Of a DNA stretch of 6,372 nucleotides, positions 1 through 5,767 are shown piece after piece. Position numbers and translations under genes: made by a program. The notes under the pieces are model-generated. The model was not told where the DNA came from and ran no database searches. It saw only the letters and a program-made list of their open reading frames with translations. The stretch lies in assembly GCA_947074225.1 (NCBI GenBank), contig CAMTOX010000120.1, positions 1 to 6,372 of the forward strand, in the 5' to 3' direction. How positions within the stretch are numbered: the first letter of the stretch is position 1; each line of letters starts with the position of its first letter. The stretch comes from an uncultured bacterium (GTDB lineage: Bacteria > Bacteroidota > Bacteroidia > Bacteroidales > Paludibacteraceae).

Positions 1-55
1 CGGCATACGATGTTTCTGAATGTGACTGGATTTCAGACGTGTGCTCTTCCGATCT
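1..55. other. Illumina TruSeq P7 adapter/index left on the contig end (artefact)
   Basis: This segment is sequencing-library DNA, not genome. It begins with CGGCATACGA, part of the P7 flow-cell sequence. Positions 14-21 (ttctgaat) sit where the 8-base i7 index belongs. Positions 22-55 match the TruSeq read-2 primer region, ending in gtgctcttccgatct. Against the adapter as I remember it there are mismatches at 11 and 12 (tg for ga) and at 31 (t for g). The index is the reverse complement of ATTCAGAA, which I recall as TruSeq HT index D705. The junction with insert DNA is after the final T at 55. No gene overlaps the segment, so trimming it does not change any coding call. Confidence 0.97.
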
Positions 56-64
56 GAGATATAG

Positions 65-92
65 TCTATGACAGAATTTATACCGTCATAGA
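65..92 (-). terminator. 8-bp inverted repeat after the last gene; possible weak terminator
   Basis: A perfect inverted repeat (tctatgac at 65-72, gtcataga at 85-92) with a 12-base spacer lies 16 bp beyond the stop codon of the GT2 glycosyltransferase gene. Its place at the end of the gene run suits a transcription end. However, the stem is AT-rich and is followed on the minus strand by ctatatctc rather than a T run, and the sequence beyond is lost to the adapter junction. Treat it as a stem-loop of uncertain function. Confidence 0.3.
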
Positions 93-108
93 AAAATATA
101 GATGCATA

Positions 109-975
109 TTAAACGTTTAGGCAAAGGTGACCTAATTTATAGAGGTCTAAATAAAGAAGCGAGGGCTTTGCCGAAGTAAGATTCTTAACTAGCATAGGCT
201 TTGAGAGTTTAAATCCTAAAGCAACAACCTTAGTGAGTCGCAACTTATCTACCTTAACATAACTACTTAAGAGTTTGGAATGTTGAGCTATTTGAAGTTC
301 TGGATAGTGATGATAAAGGTGTAATAGATTAACATTTGCCTGCTCACTCTTACGTATAAAAGCAACATTAGTATCGAGCTGTTCATGAATGAGCGGATTA
401 TCAATATTCTGTATCTCTACATGTGCTTGTTTCATCTGTAGGCCCAAAAGAAAATCTTCATGACCATAACCATTTAATTGGGTGTCAAAACGAAATCTAT
501 TAAAGAGTGCTTTAGGGATTACAAAGTTGAAAGTGGTAAAATATTTATTATAGTTAGCATTGCTCTCCCGCAACTTATCGTATGTTAAGTGCAAACTATA
601 ACATTCCGGAAGGGTCTCTGGGTTATAGGCACGTCCGCCCACCAACACCACCTCTGGCTGCAAGTTCTTAAGGTACTTCTCTATATAATCTTCACGACAC
701 ACCTTAGCGTCGTTATCCATAAATAACAGATAGGGATATTTTGCTCTATCGGCAAGTAAGTTGCGAATTGCCGAACGACCCACATTCTCTTTCAATGCTA
801 TTACATCTACAAACTCCTCTTTCTCAAACCTATGTAACCAATGGCACCCCATAGGCGAGCCATCATCGGCAACAATAATTTCGTATGGAACACCACACAA
901 TTGTAGCTGCTCTTTAAGCTCTTGAATAAGCCTACTGCAGTTATGGTTATAGGTTGGTATAAGAACAGATAGCAC
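109..975 (-). CDS. Glycosyltransferase family 2 (GT-A fold)
   Basis: The product (288 aa) is an inverting sugar transferase predicted to move a sugar from a nucleotide donor to a growing glycan on the cytoplasmic side of the inner membrane. The GT-A core starts at once with SVLIPTYN (3-10). It continues with EIIVADDGS (32-40), NVGRSAIRN (64-72) and the metal-binding DxD-type MDND (86-89). GYGHED (169-174) corresponds to the usual acceptor-side ED motif that supplies the catalytic base. The lysine-rich tail (about 240-288) has no clear membrane span but could lie on the membrane surface. The start is GTG at 973-975: an in-frame TAG lies three codons upstream, and the next Met is beyond the nucleotide-binding motif. 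The gene is 10 bp after the GT4 gene and is the last in the run. Donor and acceptor cannot be told from sequence. Confidence 0.9.
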   Translation of the reverse strand: MLSVLIPTYNHNCSRLIQELKEQLQLCGVPYEIIVADDGSPMGCHWLHRFEKEEFVDVIALKENVGRSAIRNLLADRAKYPYLLFMDNDAKVCREDYIEKYLKNLQPEVVLVGGRAYNPETLPECYSLHLTYDKLRESNANYNKYFTTFNFVIPKALFNRFRFDTQLNGYGHEDFLLGLQMKQAHVEIQNIDNPLIHEQLDTNVAFIRKSEQANVNLLHLYHHYPELQIAQHSKLLSSYVKVDKLRLTKVVALGFKLSKPMLVKNLTSAKPSLLYLDLYKLGHLCLNV

Positions 976-985
976 GATACTCTAT

Positions 986-2230
986 TTAAGGTTTTTCAAT
1001 TACTTGTTTTATCACATCAATGAGATATTCACTCTGGCGTTGTCTGGAATACTCTTCTTTCACTATAGGGTTTATCGCCATGCGAGTATAACCAAGCTCT
1101 TGCCACTGCTTATACTGCTTAAGAATAAACTTCTCCACTTGTTTACAATTTTCGGCTGCTACACCACATTCTGTCAACTCAATGAGTTTAGCAAGAAAAG
1201 CCTCATCGCTACGCACACATAGAATTGGTTTCTCTACTCCTAAGGCCTCATAAAATTTAGTGGTCATAATACCATTTGCGCTCTCTTTATTGGCAATATT
1301 GCTAAACACCAATAAGATACTACTCCTATACAACACCTCTGGCACCTGCTGTGTAGGCACAAAATCATGAAAATGGGTCCATTGCTGGAGCCTATATTTA
1401 GTCACATAATGTTCTAACTTTTTCTTTGAGGCAGGGTCTACATAGAAGTCCAAGCTCAAATTGTCCGAATGTATTAACCTTTTCTTCAATAAATGCTCCA
1501 CAGCCTCGAACATAAGCGAGGGATCTTGCATCACAGGTTCGTAAAGCCTTCCGGTATAACATAGACTAAAGCGGTTGCTTTTAATGTTCTTAGGCACAAA
1601 AAGCGAGGCATCGTAGCCATTATAAATGAGGTATGTATTTGGATTATATTTACTCAATGTATCTACATGCCATCGCGACACTGTTGTCACTGCCGCCGCA
1701 GCCTGCAGTACTCTGTTGCGTCGTTTTAAATTTATTCTACGGTAGAGTTTAGTAACACATTTACCCAATCCCAACAGGTTTGGCATACGGTGCGCATAAT
1801 AACTTGTTCCGGGACACTGCTCCTCAATATCGCGTAAATCTACCACTAAGGGTAGGTCCCACGCTTTTGACAAGGCAAATGCCGTGGGGAGTGGAAAGGT
1901 GTGGAAACAGCTGCAGAGAATAATATCGAACGAACCACGCTCCATAATCGTATTACAGTAACGGGTAAAGGCTTTATCTTTGCAAGAAAAGGAGAGTTGT
2001 CCAATAAATTTCATTAGCCATTCGGCATTACCACGAAAGCCATGATAGCGATAATAGGGCATCTCATGAAGCTTGAAACCAAAATAGGGTGGCTCACTAC
2101 TATCTAATAACTGTTCTGTACACACCTCTACCTCATAGCCCTTCTCTTGAAGATAGTGGGCCATGAATCGTACGCGCGGCACATAGGCCGGAGGTGTAAA
2201 CGGATCGGTAAGTATTAGAATACGTTTCAT
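986..2230 (-). CDS. Glycosyltransferase, GT4-like (GT-B fold)
   Basis: The product (414 aa) is a probable retaining glycosyltransferase acting in the cytoplasm on a surface or secreted glycan. The N-terminal Rossmann half opens with RILILTDPFTPPAYVPR (3-19), typical of GT4 acceptor domains, and carries VVDLRD (129-134) and TTVSRWHVDTL (182-192). The linker IYNGYD (202-207) leads to the donor half with CYTGRLY (224-230). TTKFYEALGVEKPILCV (323-339) is the segment that normally holds the donor-binding glutamate (E328 here). The length is normal for the family and I see no signal peptide or membrane span. Its ATG overlaps the TGA of the deacetylase-like gene by 4 bp (ATGA at 2230-2227), so the two are probably translationally coupled. 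No Shine-Dalgarno sequence is visible; the upstream bases are A/T-rich. The sugar specificity is unknown. Confidence 0.88.
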   Translation of the reverse strand: MKRILILTDPFTPPAYVPRVRFMAHYLQEKGYEVEVCTEQLLDSSEPPYFGFKLHEMPYYRYHGFRGNAEWLMKFIGQLSFSCKDKAFTRYCNTIMERGSFDIILCSCFHTFPLPTAFALSKAWDLPLVVDLRDIEEQCPGTSYYAHRMPNLLGLGKCVTKLYRRINLKRRNRVLQAAAAVTTVSRWHVDTLSKYNPNTYLIYNGYDASLFVPKNIKSNRFSLCYTGRLYEPVMQDPSLMFEAVEHLLKKRLIHSDNLSLDFYVDPASKKKLEHYVTKYRLQQWTHFHDFVPTQQVPEVLYRSSILLVFSNIANKESANGIMTTKFYEALGVEKPILCVRSDEAFLAKLIELTECGVAAENCKQVEKFILKQYKQWQELGYTRMAINPIVKEEYSRQRQSEYLIDVIKQVIEKP

Positions 2231-3513
2231 GATTTTAAATATTGAATAATATCTTGATAAACTTTTCGCATCTCTGCATTGGTATGCTCTTGTACAGAAG
2301 TGTTATGCCACAACAGCACTACCTCACCGGCATGTTTCTGCACCTGTTTTAGCAGCTCAATAACGGCATGATAAGCGGCAAGGGGTGTTAAGTTCATATA
2401 TTCTTTACGAACCAACGAGGCATCCATTGCCGTTAATGGGTGAAGAGTTAACGAAGTAACCTCTCGGCTTTTAGGGTCTATCCATAACAAGGGACGACAA
2501 CACCCCAACCTAAAACCTGCCACATCGGCATAGCCCATGGTATAGTCGTCTTCTATTTTTGCCGCTATTAAGGCATGCATATCTTCAGGTTGTAAAGCTC
2601 TTAAGTAGTGGTGACGAGCGGTATAAATTTTCTGTTGCGAAGCTTTCTGAAGACGCTTACGCTCCTCTTTAATGAGTTTAGGCTCTGCTCCAGAGAGATA
2701 ACTACAGTGCAACCCTATGTCGCATTGTGTTAACTCACACATACGCAACAAGCGTTGACAATCCTTACCATAAAGATGATATTGCGGATAGTCGTACTTA
2801 GAACGCTTTTGAGCAGCTTTAAAGAAAAACAGTATCTGAGCATCGTCCACCAACTTATCTTGTCCAATAAGCCACCCAAAGGTATAGGCAGGGTCAAACT
2901 CTATATGTTGCCAGGCTCTAAAAACATCGCTAATACGTTCACCCGACCCACTCACCATTCGCTTTAAAGCCCCCAAGGTTCCACGCCAACGTCGGTAATG
3001 TGAAAGTGTATCTACATCGTGAGTTAAAACAATAGAGCTATACCTCTCTTGTGGTTCTTCTACTACTACCCCAGCCTGCCGCAACCACCCCCTTAATAAA
3101 ACGCCATATTCATCTACAATAGGTCTATCAATAAAACCCGCACGATAGGCTAATGAGTGTCGGCCAATAAATCTACCATGATTATCGCGATTACTATTGG
3201 AGAATACCATCTCCTCATAGCGCGACATCAGAAAGAAACTAGATGCAATAATATCGGCATGTACAACCACCTGTCCATTCTGCTGCTCTATTAATGGCTC
3301 TCCATAAAGCAATGGCGTATTACCGAGTTGCTTCAATGGCAGAGTCGGCATTGAGGTGGGTTCACCATAAGTAGTGTCACAGAAGAAAGAAGAGGGAAGA
3401 ATAACGACCTTATACTCACTATTACCTAAACAAAAAGCGCCATAACCCACAAGTGAAACCAGCTGTGGATTATGGTGCAATAAGTATGAAATAATATATT
3501 CTGTATATGTCAT
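2227..3513 (-). CDS. Polysaccharide deacetylase-like protein (divergent CE4/NodB type with Bacteroidetes N-terminal domain)
   Basis: The product (428 aa) resembles Bacteroidetes 'polysaccharide deacetylase family' proteins: an N-terminal domain of unknown role (about 1-155, DUF7033-like by recollection) followed by a divergent CE4-type barrel. Visible motifs are LTHDVDTL (163-170), in place of the classical TFDDG metal/catalytic motif; GLHCSYL (267-273); RHHYLR (300-305); MGYADVAGFRLG (326-337); LTLHP (356-360); and LLWHN (400-404). These Asp and His residues probably make a metal site, but the classical HxxxH pair is absent. No signal peptide or membrane span is evident, so the protein may act in the cytoplasm. 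It could remove an acetyl group from a sugar in a glycan precursor, consistent with the two glycosyltransferases that follow. Activity is inferred, not shown. It lies 81 bp after pdxA, with a promoter-like motif in the gap. Confidence 0.83.
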   Translation of the reverse strand: MTYTEYIISYLLHHNPQLVSLVGYGAFCLGNSEYKVVILPSSFFCDTTYGEPTSMPTLPLKQLGNTPLLYGEPLIEQQNGQVVVHADIIASSFFLMSRYEEMVFSNSNRDNHGRFIGRHSLAYRAGFIDRPIVDEYGVLLRGWLRQAGVVVEEPQERYSSIVLTHDVDTLSHYRRWRGTLGALKRMVSGSGERISDVFRAWQHIEFDPAYTFGWLIGQDKLVDDAQILFFFKAAQKRSKYDYPQYHLYGKDCQRLLRMCELTQCDIGLHCSYLSGAEPKLIKEERKRLQKASQQKIYTARHHYLRALQPEDMHALIAAKIEDDYTMGYADVAGFRLGCCRPLLWIDPKSREVTSLTLHPLTAMDASLVRKEYMNLTPLAAYHAVIELLKQVQKHAGEVVLLWHNTSVQEHTNAEMRKVYQDIIQYLKS

Positions 3514-3533
3514 TTAAAGAAGATGGAAATAAG

Positions 3534-3550
3534 GCTCTAAGGAATAGAGC
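3534..3550 (-). terminator. 6-bp hairpin between pdxA and the deacetylase gene; possible weak terminator
   Basis: GCTCTA and TAGAGC form a perfect stem around a 5-base loop, 44 bp after the pdxA stop codon. On the minus strand it is followed by cttatttccatcttcttt, which is pyrimidine-rich but has no long T run. It could weakly end or pause the pdxA transcript, or lie in the leader of the deacetylase gene. Its first base is shared with the TAnnTTTG promoter-like motif, so a transcript starting there would lack part of the stem. Confidence 0.35.
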
Positions 3551-3557
3551 AAACCTA
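3550..3557 (-). promoter_or_regulatory. Bacteroidetes -7 promoter motif upstream of the glycan gene block
   Basis: The minus strand reads TAGGTTTG, an exact match to the Bacteroidetes primary-sigma -7 consensus TAnnTTTG. The corresponding -33 region at the usual spacing (3577-3580) reads ACTG, only half matching TTTG. A start site about 5-8 bases downstream would give a leader of roughly 30 nt before the ATG at 3513. I found no other copy of this motif in the gaps of the window. It may give the deacetylase-GT4-GT2 block its own promoter in addition to any read-through from pdxA. The motif is short, so chance is possible. Confidence 0.45.
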
Positions 3558-3594
3558 AATCATTTTCTAACTTGAGCAGTTGATGTGGTTACAA

Positions 3595-4659
3595 CTACTC
3601 TCTGTTTCCTCTACGGTCTTCAGGACGTGTTACCACAAGTGGAGCTGTAGTAATATTCTTTATGAAGTGTCGTGAGTTCACAATGTCGCATGCGCTATAG
3701 ATAGCATGACGCATAGAGCTCTCGTCGGCTTCATTCTTTCCGGCAATATCGTAAGCTGTGCCATGTGCTGGCGAAGTACGTACAAAGGATAATCCGGCAG
3801 TAATATTTACTCCTTCTTCCATTGCCAACGCTTTAAAAGGTGCTAAACCTTGGTCGTGATACATGGCAAGTACGCCATCGTAATGTTGGAACTTATTACT
3901 ACCAAAGAATCCATCGGCAGCCAAAGGTCCTACACATACAATACCCTCTTCAATAGCACGTTGAAGAGCCGGTTTAATAATAGTCTCTTCCTCCACACCT
4001 AACAAGCCGGCATCGCCAGCATGTGGATTAATGCCAAACACTGCTATGCGTGGACGAACAATACTGAAATCCTCTTTTAAGGTACGATTTAACAAACGTA
4101 ACTTCTCCAATATCAACTCCTCAGTAATGGTCGACACCACACTGCCTAGAGGAATATGCGTGGTCACTAATGCTACGCGCAATGCCTCGCTAGCAAGAAT
4201 CATTAACGATTTATTCTCTTTGTCTTTACTCTCCAAATACTCTGTATGTCCAGGGAAGTGAAACTGTTCTGACTGAATGGTATTTTTGTTTATAGGTGCT
4301 GTAACAATAGCATCTAATTTGCCATTCAACACATCGAAAGTTGCAGCCTCCAAAGCTTCTAAAGCAGCACGCCCCGACTCTAAAGTTGGAGTACCGGCAT
4401 CTACTTTAATCTCCTCTTTACTGGTGTTGATAAGATTTATGCGTTTTGGTGAAGCCTCTTCAGGACTCTTTATCAACTGTAGGTTTAAATTCTCAAGACC
4501 TAATAGTTTCTTATAAAAACCGGCAGCCTTGGCCGAGCCATAAATAATGGGAGTGCAAATATCCAACATCTGATTGTCGGACAATGCTTTAAGAATAACC
4601 TCAAAACCTACTCCATTGATATCGCCTTGTGTGATACCTATTTTTAATATCTTGCTCAT
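3595..4659 (-). CDS. pdxA: 4-hydroxythreonine-4-phosphate dehydrogenase PdxA
   Basis: This NAD-dependent cytoplasmic enzyme oxidises 4-phosphohydroxy-L-threonine. The product decarboxylates to 3-amino-2-oxopropyl phosphate, which PdxJ joins with deoxyxylulose 5-phosphate to make pyridoxine 5'-phosphate (DXP-dependent vitamin B6 route). The 354-aa product is full length, slightly longer than the E. coli enzyme. The opening GITQGDINGVG (8-18) is the Bacteroidetes form of the family N-terminus. Substrate-contact GHTEYL (137-142) is present. The three metal histidines are in place: H168 in TTHIPL, H213 in NPHAG and H268 in YHDQG, two residues offset from E. coli H166/H211/H266. SPAHGTA (296-302) is also conserved. 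The stop is TAG at 3597-3595. The gene lies 61 bp after the DUF4837 gene, with a terminator-like hairpin in the gap; nothing suggests loss of function. Confidence 0.97.
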   Translation of the reverse strand: MSKILKIGITQGDINGVGFEVILKALSDNQMLDICTPIIYGSAKAAGFYKKLLGLENLNLQLIKSPEEASPKRINLINTSKEEIKVDAGTPTLESGRAALEALEAATFDVLNGKLDAIVTAPINKNTIQSEQFHFPGHTEYLESKDKENKSLMILASEALRVALVTTHIPLGSVVSTITEELILEKLRLLNRTLKEDFSIVRPRIAVFGINPHAGDAGLLGVEEETIIKPALQRAIEEGIVCVGPLAADGFFGSNKFQHYDGVLAMYHDQGLAPFKALAMEEGVNITAGLSFVRTSPAHGTAYDIAGKNEADESSMRHAIYSACDIVNSRHFIKNITTAPLVVTRPEDRRGNRE

Positions 4660-4680
4660 AGTATAGAAATTCTGTTATAT

Positions 4681-4710
4681 AAATTAAAGAGCGAGCAGCG
4701 AATGTCGCTC
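4681..4710 (-). terminator. Terminator or attenuator-like hairpin between the DUF4837 gene and pdxA
   Basis: On the minus strand, GAGCGA (4710-4705) pairs perfectly with TCGCTC (4694-4689) around a 10-base loop and is followed by TTTAATTT and an AT-rich run. It begins 10 bp after the lipoprotein stop codon. The layout is that of a Rho-independent terminator, but the stem is short and the T run is interrupted. A second pairing (AGCGA at 4709-4705 with TCGCT at 4701-4697, 3-base loop) is possible, so the RNA could switch between two folds. No promoter consensus was seen between it and pdxA, which favours partial rather than complete termination. Confidence 0.45.
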
Positions 4711-4720
4711 CATATTATTC

Positions 4721-5749
4721 TTAATTAGATTTAGGCGTAATTACCACCTCATTCACCTCTTGAGGCATTTTAAAAGAGTAGACCATAGCCTCCACTTGTC
4801 GCAAAGCATTACGTTTCTCTTTTCCTGGAGCAAACACAAAACCTTCAATGGTGATGATACGATTATTTATTTCGTCAACACGAGTATGACTCATATAAGG
4901 TCCTCCCATAGATTCCCCTTCCAACATTTTCCACAATCCGCGTATCTCCATAGCATAAGCATCGTTAACATTCTTAACTGTTGCCGAAGGATAATCGTAC
5001 TTGTACTCTGTGCCTACATAGGAGCCTTCGAACGAACCGGGTAAATTCTTCTTCATCACCGAATCGCGCATGGCCATTAAATTCTCGGCCGACAACTGAT
5101 CTTTACTAGTATATGGATAGCTATAAATCACTATATTCTGATTGGTAATACCACTACCATTAGAAATCCACAAGAAATCTTCGCCCTCCTTATATTTATT
5201 CAAACTAGTTGGAACGACAATGTTACTTCCAAATTTTTTAAACACCTTCTCCGAAGCTGTTTTATTTGCATTAGACTGCAAATAGCCAATCTGACGTTTA
5301 CGTTCTCCAGTAACTAAGTAATCTATTATCGTTTGTCTATTCTCTTCTATAGCCGCCTCTACGGACTGCACGTTTGGTCCGGTAATATTGACAATACATT
5401 GAGTCTTTGCCCAACGTTCATTAATAAAACGTATGGTAGGACGGGTATATTGCGTTGAGTCTATCACCACGAAAACTATACTACGAGTGGTTTGCAAGAG
5501 CTTATCGAATTGCGAGGTTTGCAATCTTGAGATACGGAATTGCGACTCCACTTGTGGTAAATGTGGTACCGGAGAGTTCAACACCTCAAATATCTTCTGG
5601 CCTGCCGCAGTGCGGTAATCTTTATCGTCCACCACTAAAAGCACTTCAAAAGCACCTCCCGAAGGGTTCGGCATTAACATTCCTGTATCCTTACAGCCGG
5701 TATAAACCATTGCCATAATCAATAAAAGTAAATAACTCAACTTTTTCAT
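4721..5749 (-). CDS. DUF4837 family lipoprotein
   Basis: The product (342 aa) is a predicted envelope lipoprotein of a family found in Bacteroidetes; no function is established that I know of. The N-terminus has a KK pair, a hydrophobic run (about 5-16) and a lipobox-like VYTGC with the lipid-bearing Cys at 19. The next residues, KD, resemble but do not complete the Bacteroidetes surface-export signal, so outer-membrane side is uncertain. The rest is soluble and mixed alpha/beta: GAFEVLLVVDDK (32-43), a region around RSIVFVVIDS (89-98), and a conserved C-terminal part with EIRGLWKMLEG (268-278), MGGPYMSHTRVD (281-292) and IEGFVFAPGKEKR (301-313). No catalytic motif is recognised. It sits 18 bp after rlmN and 61 bp before pdxA; I recall this order from other Bacteroidales. 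The spacing indicates co-transcription with rlmN. Confidence 0.9.
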   Translation of the reverse strand: MKKLSYLLLLIMAMVYTGCKDTGMLMPNPSGGAFEVLLVVDDKDYRTAAGQKIFEVLNSPVPHLPQVESQFRISRLQTSQFDKLLQTTRSIVFVVIDSTQYTRPTIRFINERWAKTQCIVNITGPNVQSVEAAIEENRQTIIDYLVTGERKRQIGYLQSNANKTASEKVFKKFGSNIVVPTSLNKYKEGEDFLWISNGSGITNQNIVIYSYPYTSKDQLSAENLMAMRDSVMKKNLPGSFEGSYVGTEYKYDYPSATVKNVNDAYAMEIRGLWKMLEGESMGGPYMSHTRVDEINNRIITIEGFVFAPGKEKRNALRQVEAMVYSFKMPQEVNEVVITPKSN

Positions 5750-5767
5750 ATCGGTAGTTATTATTGT

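Noticed and set aside
1..55. A GC-richer segment at the window start that could be taken for a regulatory region or gene end.
   Set aside because: It matches an Illumina TruSeq P7 adapter with index, so it is a library artefact.
1004..1222. Plus-strand open frame opposite the GT4 gene, hydrophobic at the start.
   Set aside because: Fully antisense to conserved coding sequence; the hydrophobic look comes from the complement of charged and polar codons.
2755..2967. Plus-strand open frame opposite the deacetylase-like gene.
   Set aside because: It lies inside conserved coding sequence on the other strand, with no domain or start context of its own.
3578..3596. Inverted repeat agttg/caact at the pdxA stop codon as a terminator.
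   Set aside because: Only 5 bp, overlaps the stop codon, and is not followed by a T run.
4031..4516. Two plus-strand open frames opposite pdxA.
   Set aside because: Both are antisense to PdxA motifs that are plainly under selection; their own translations resemble nothing.
4760..5718. Open frames on the plus strand opposite the lipoprotein gene (4760-5044, 5433-5618, 5455-5718).
   Set aside because: They lie wholly antisense to a well-supported family member, have no recognisable domain, and look like shadows of its codon use.
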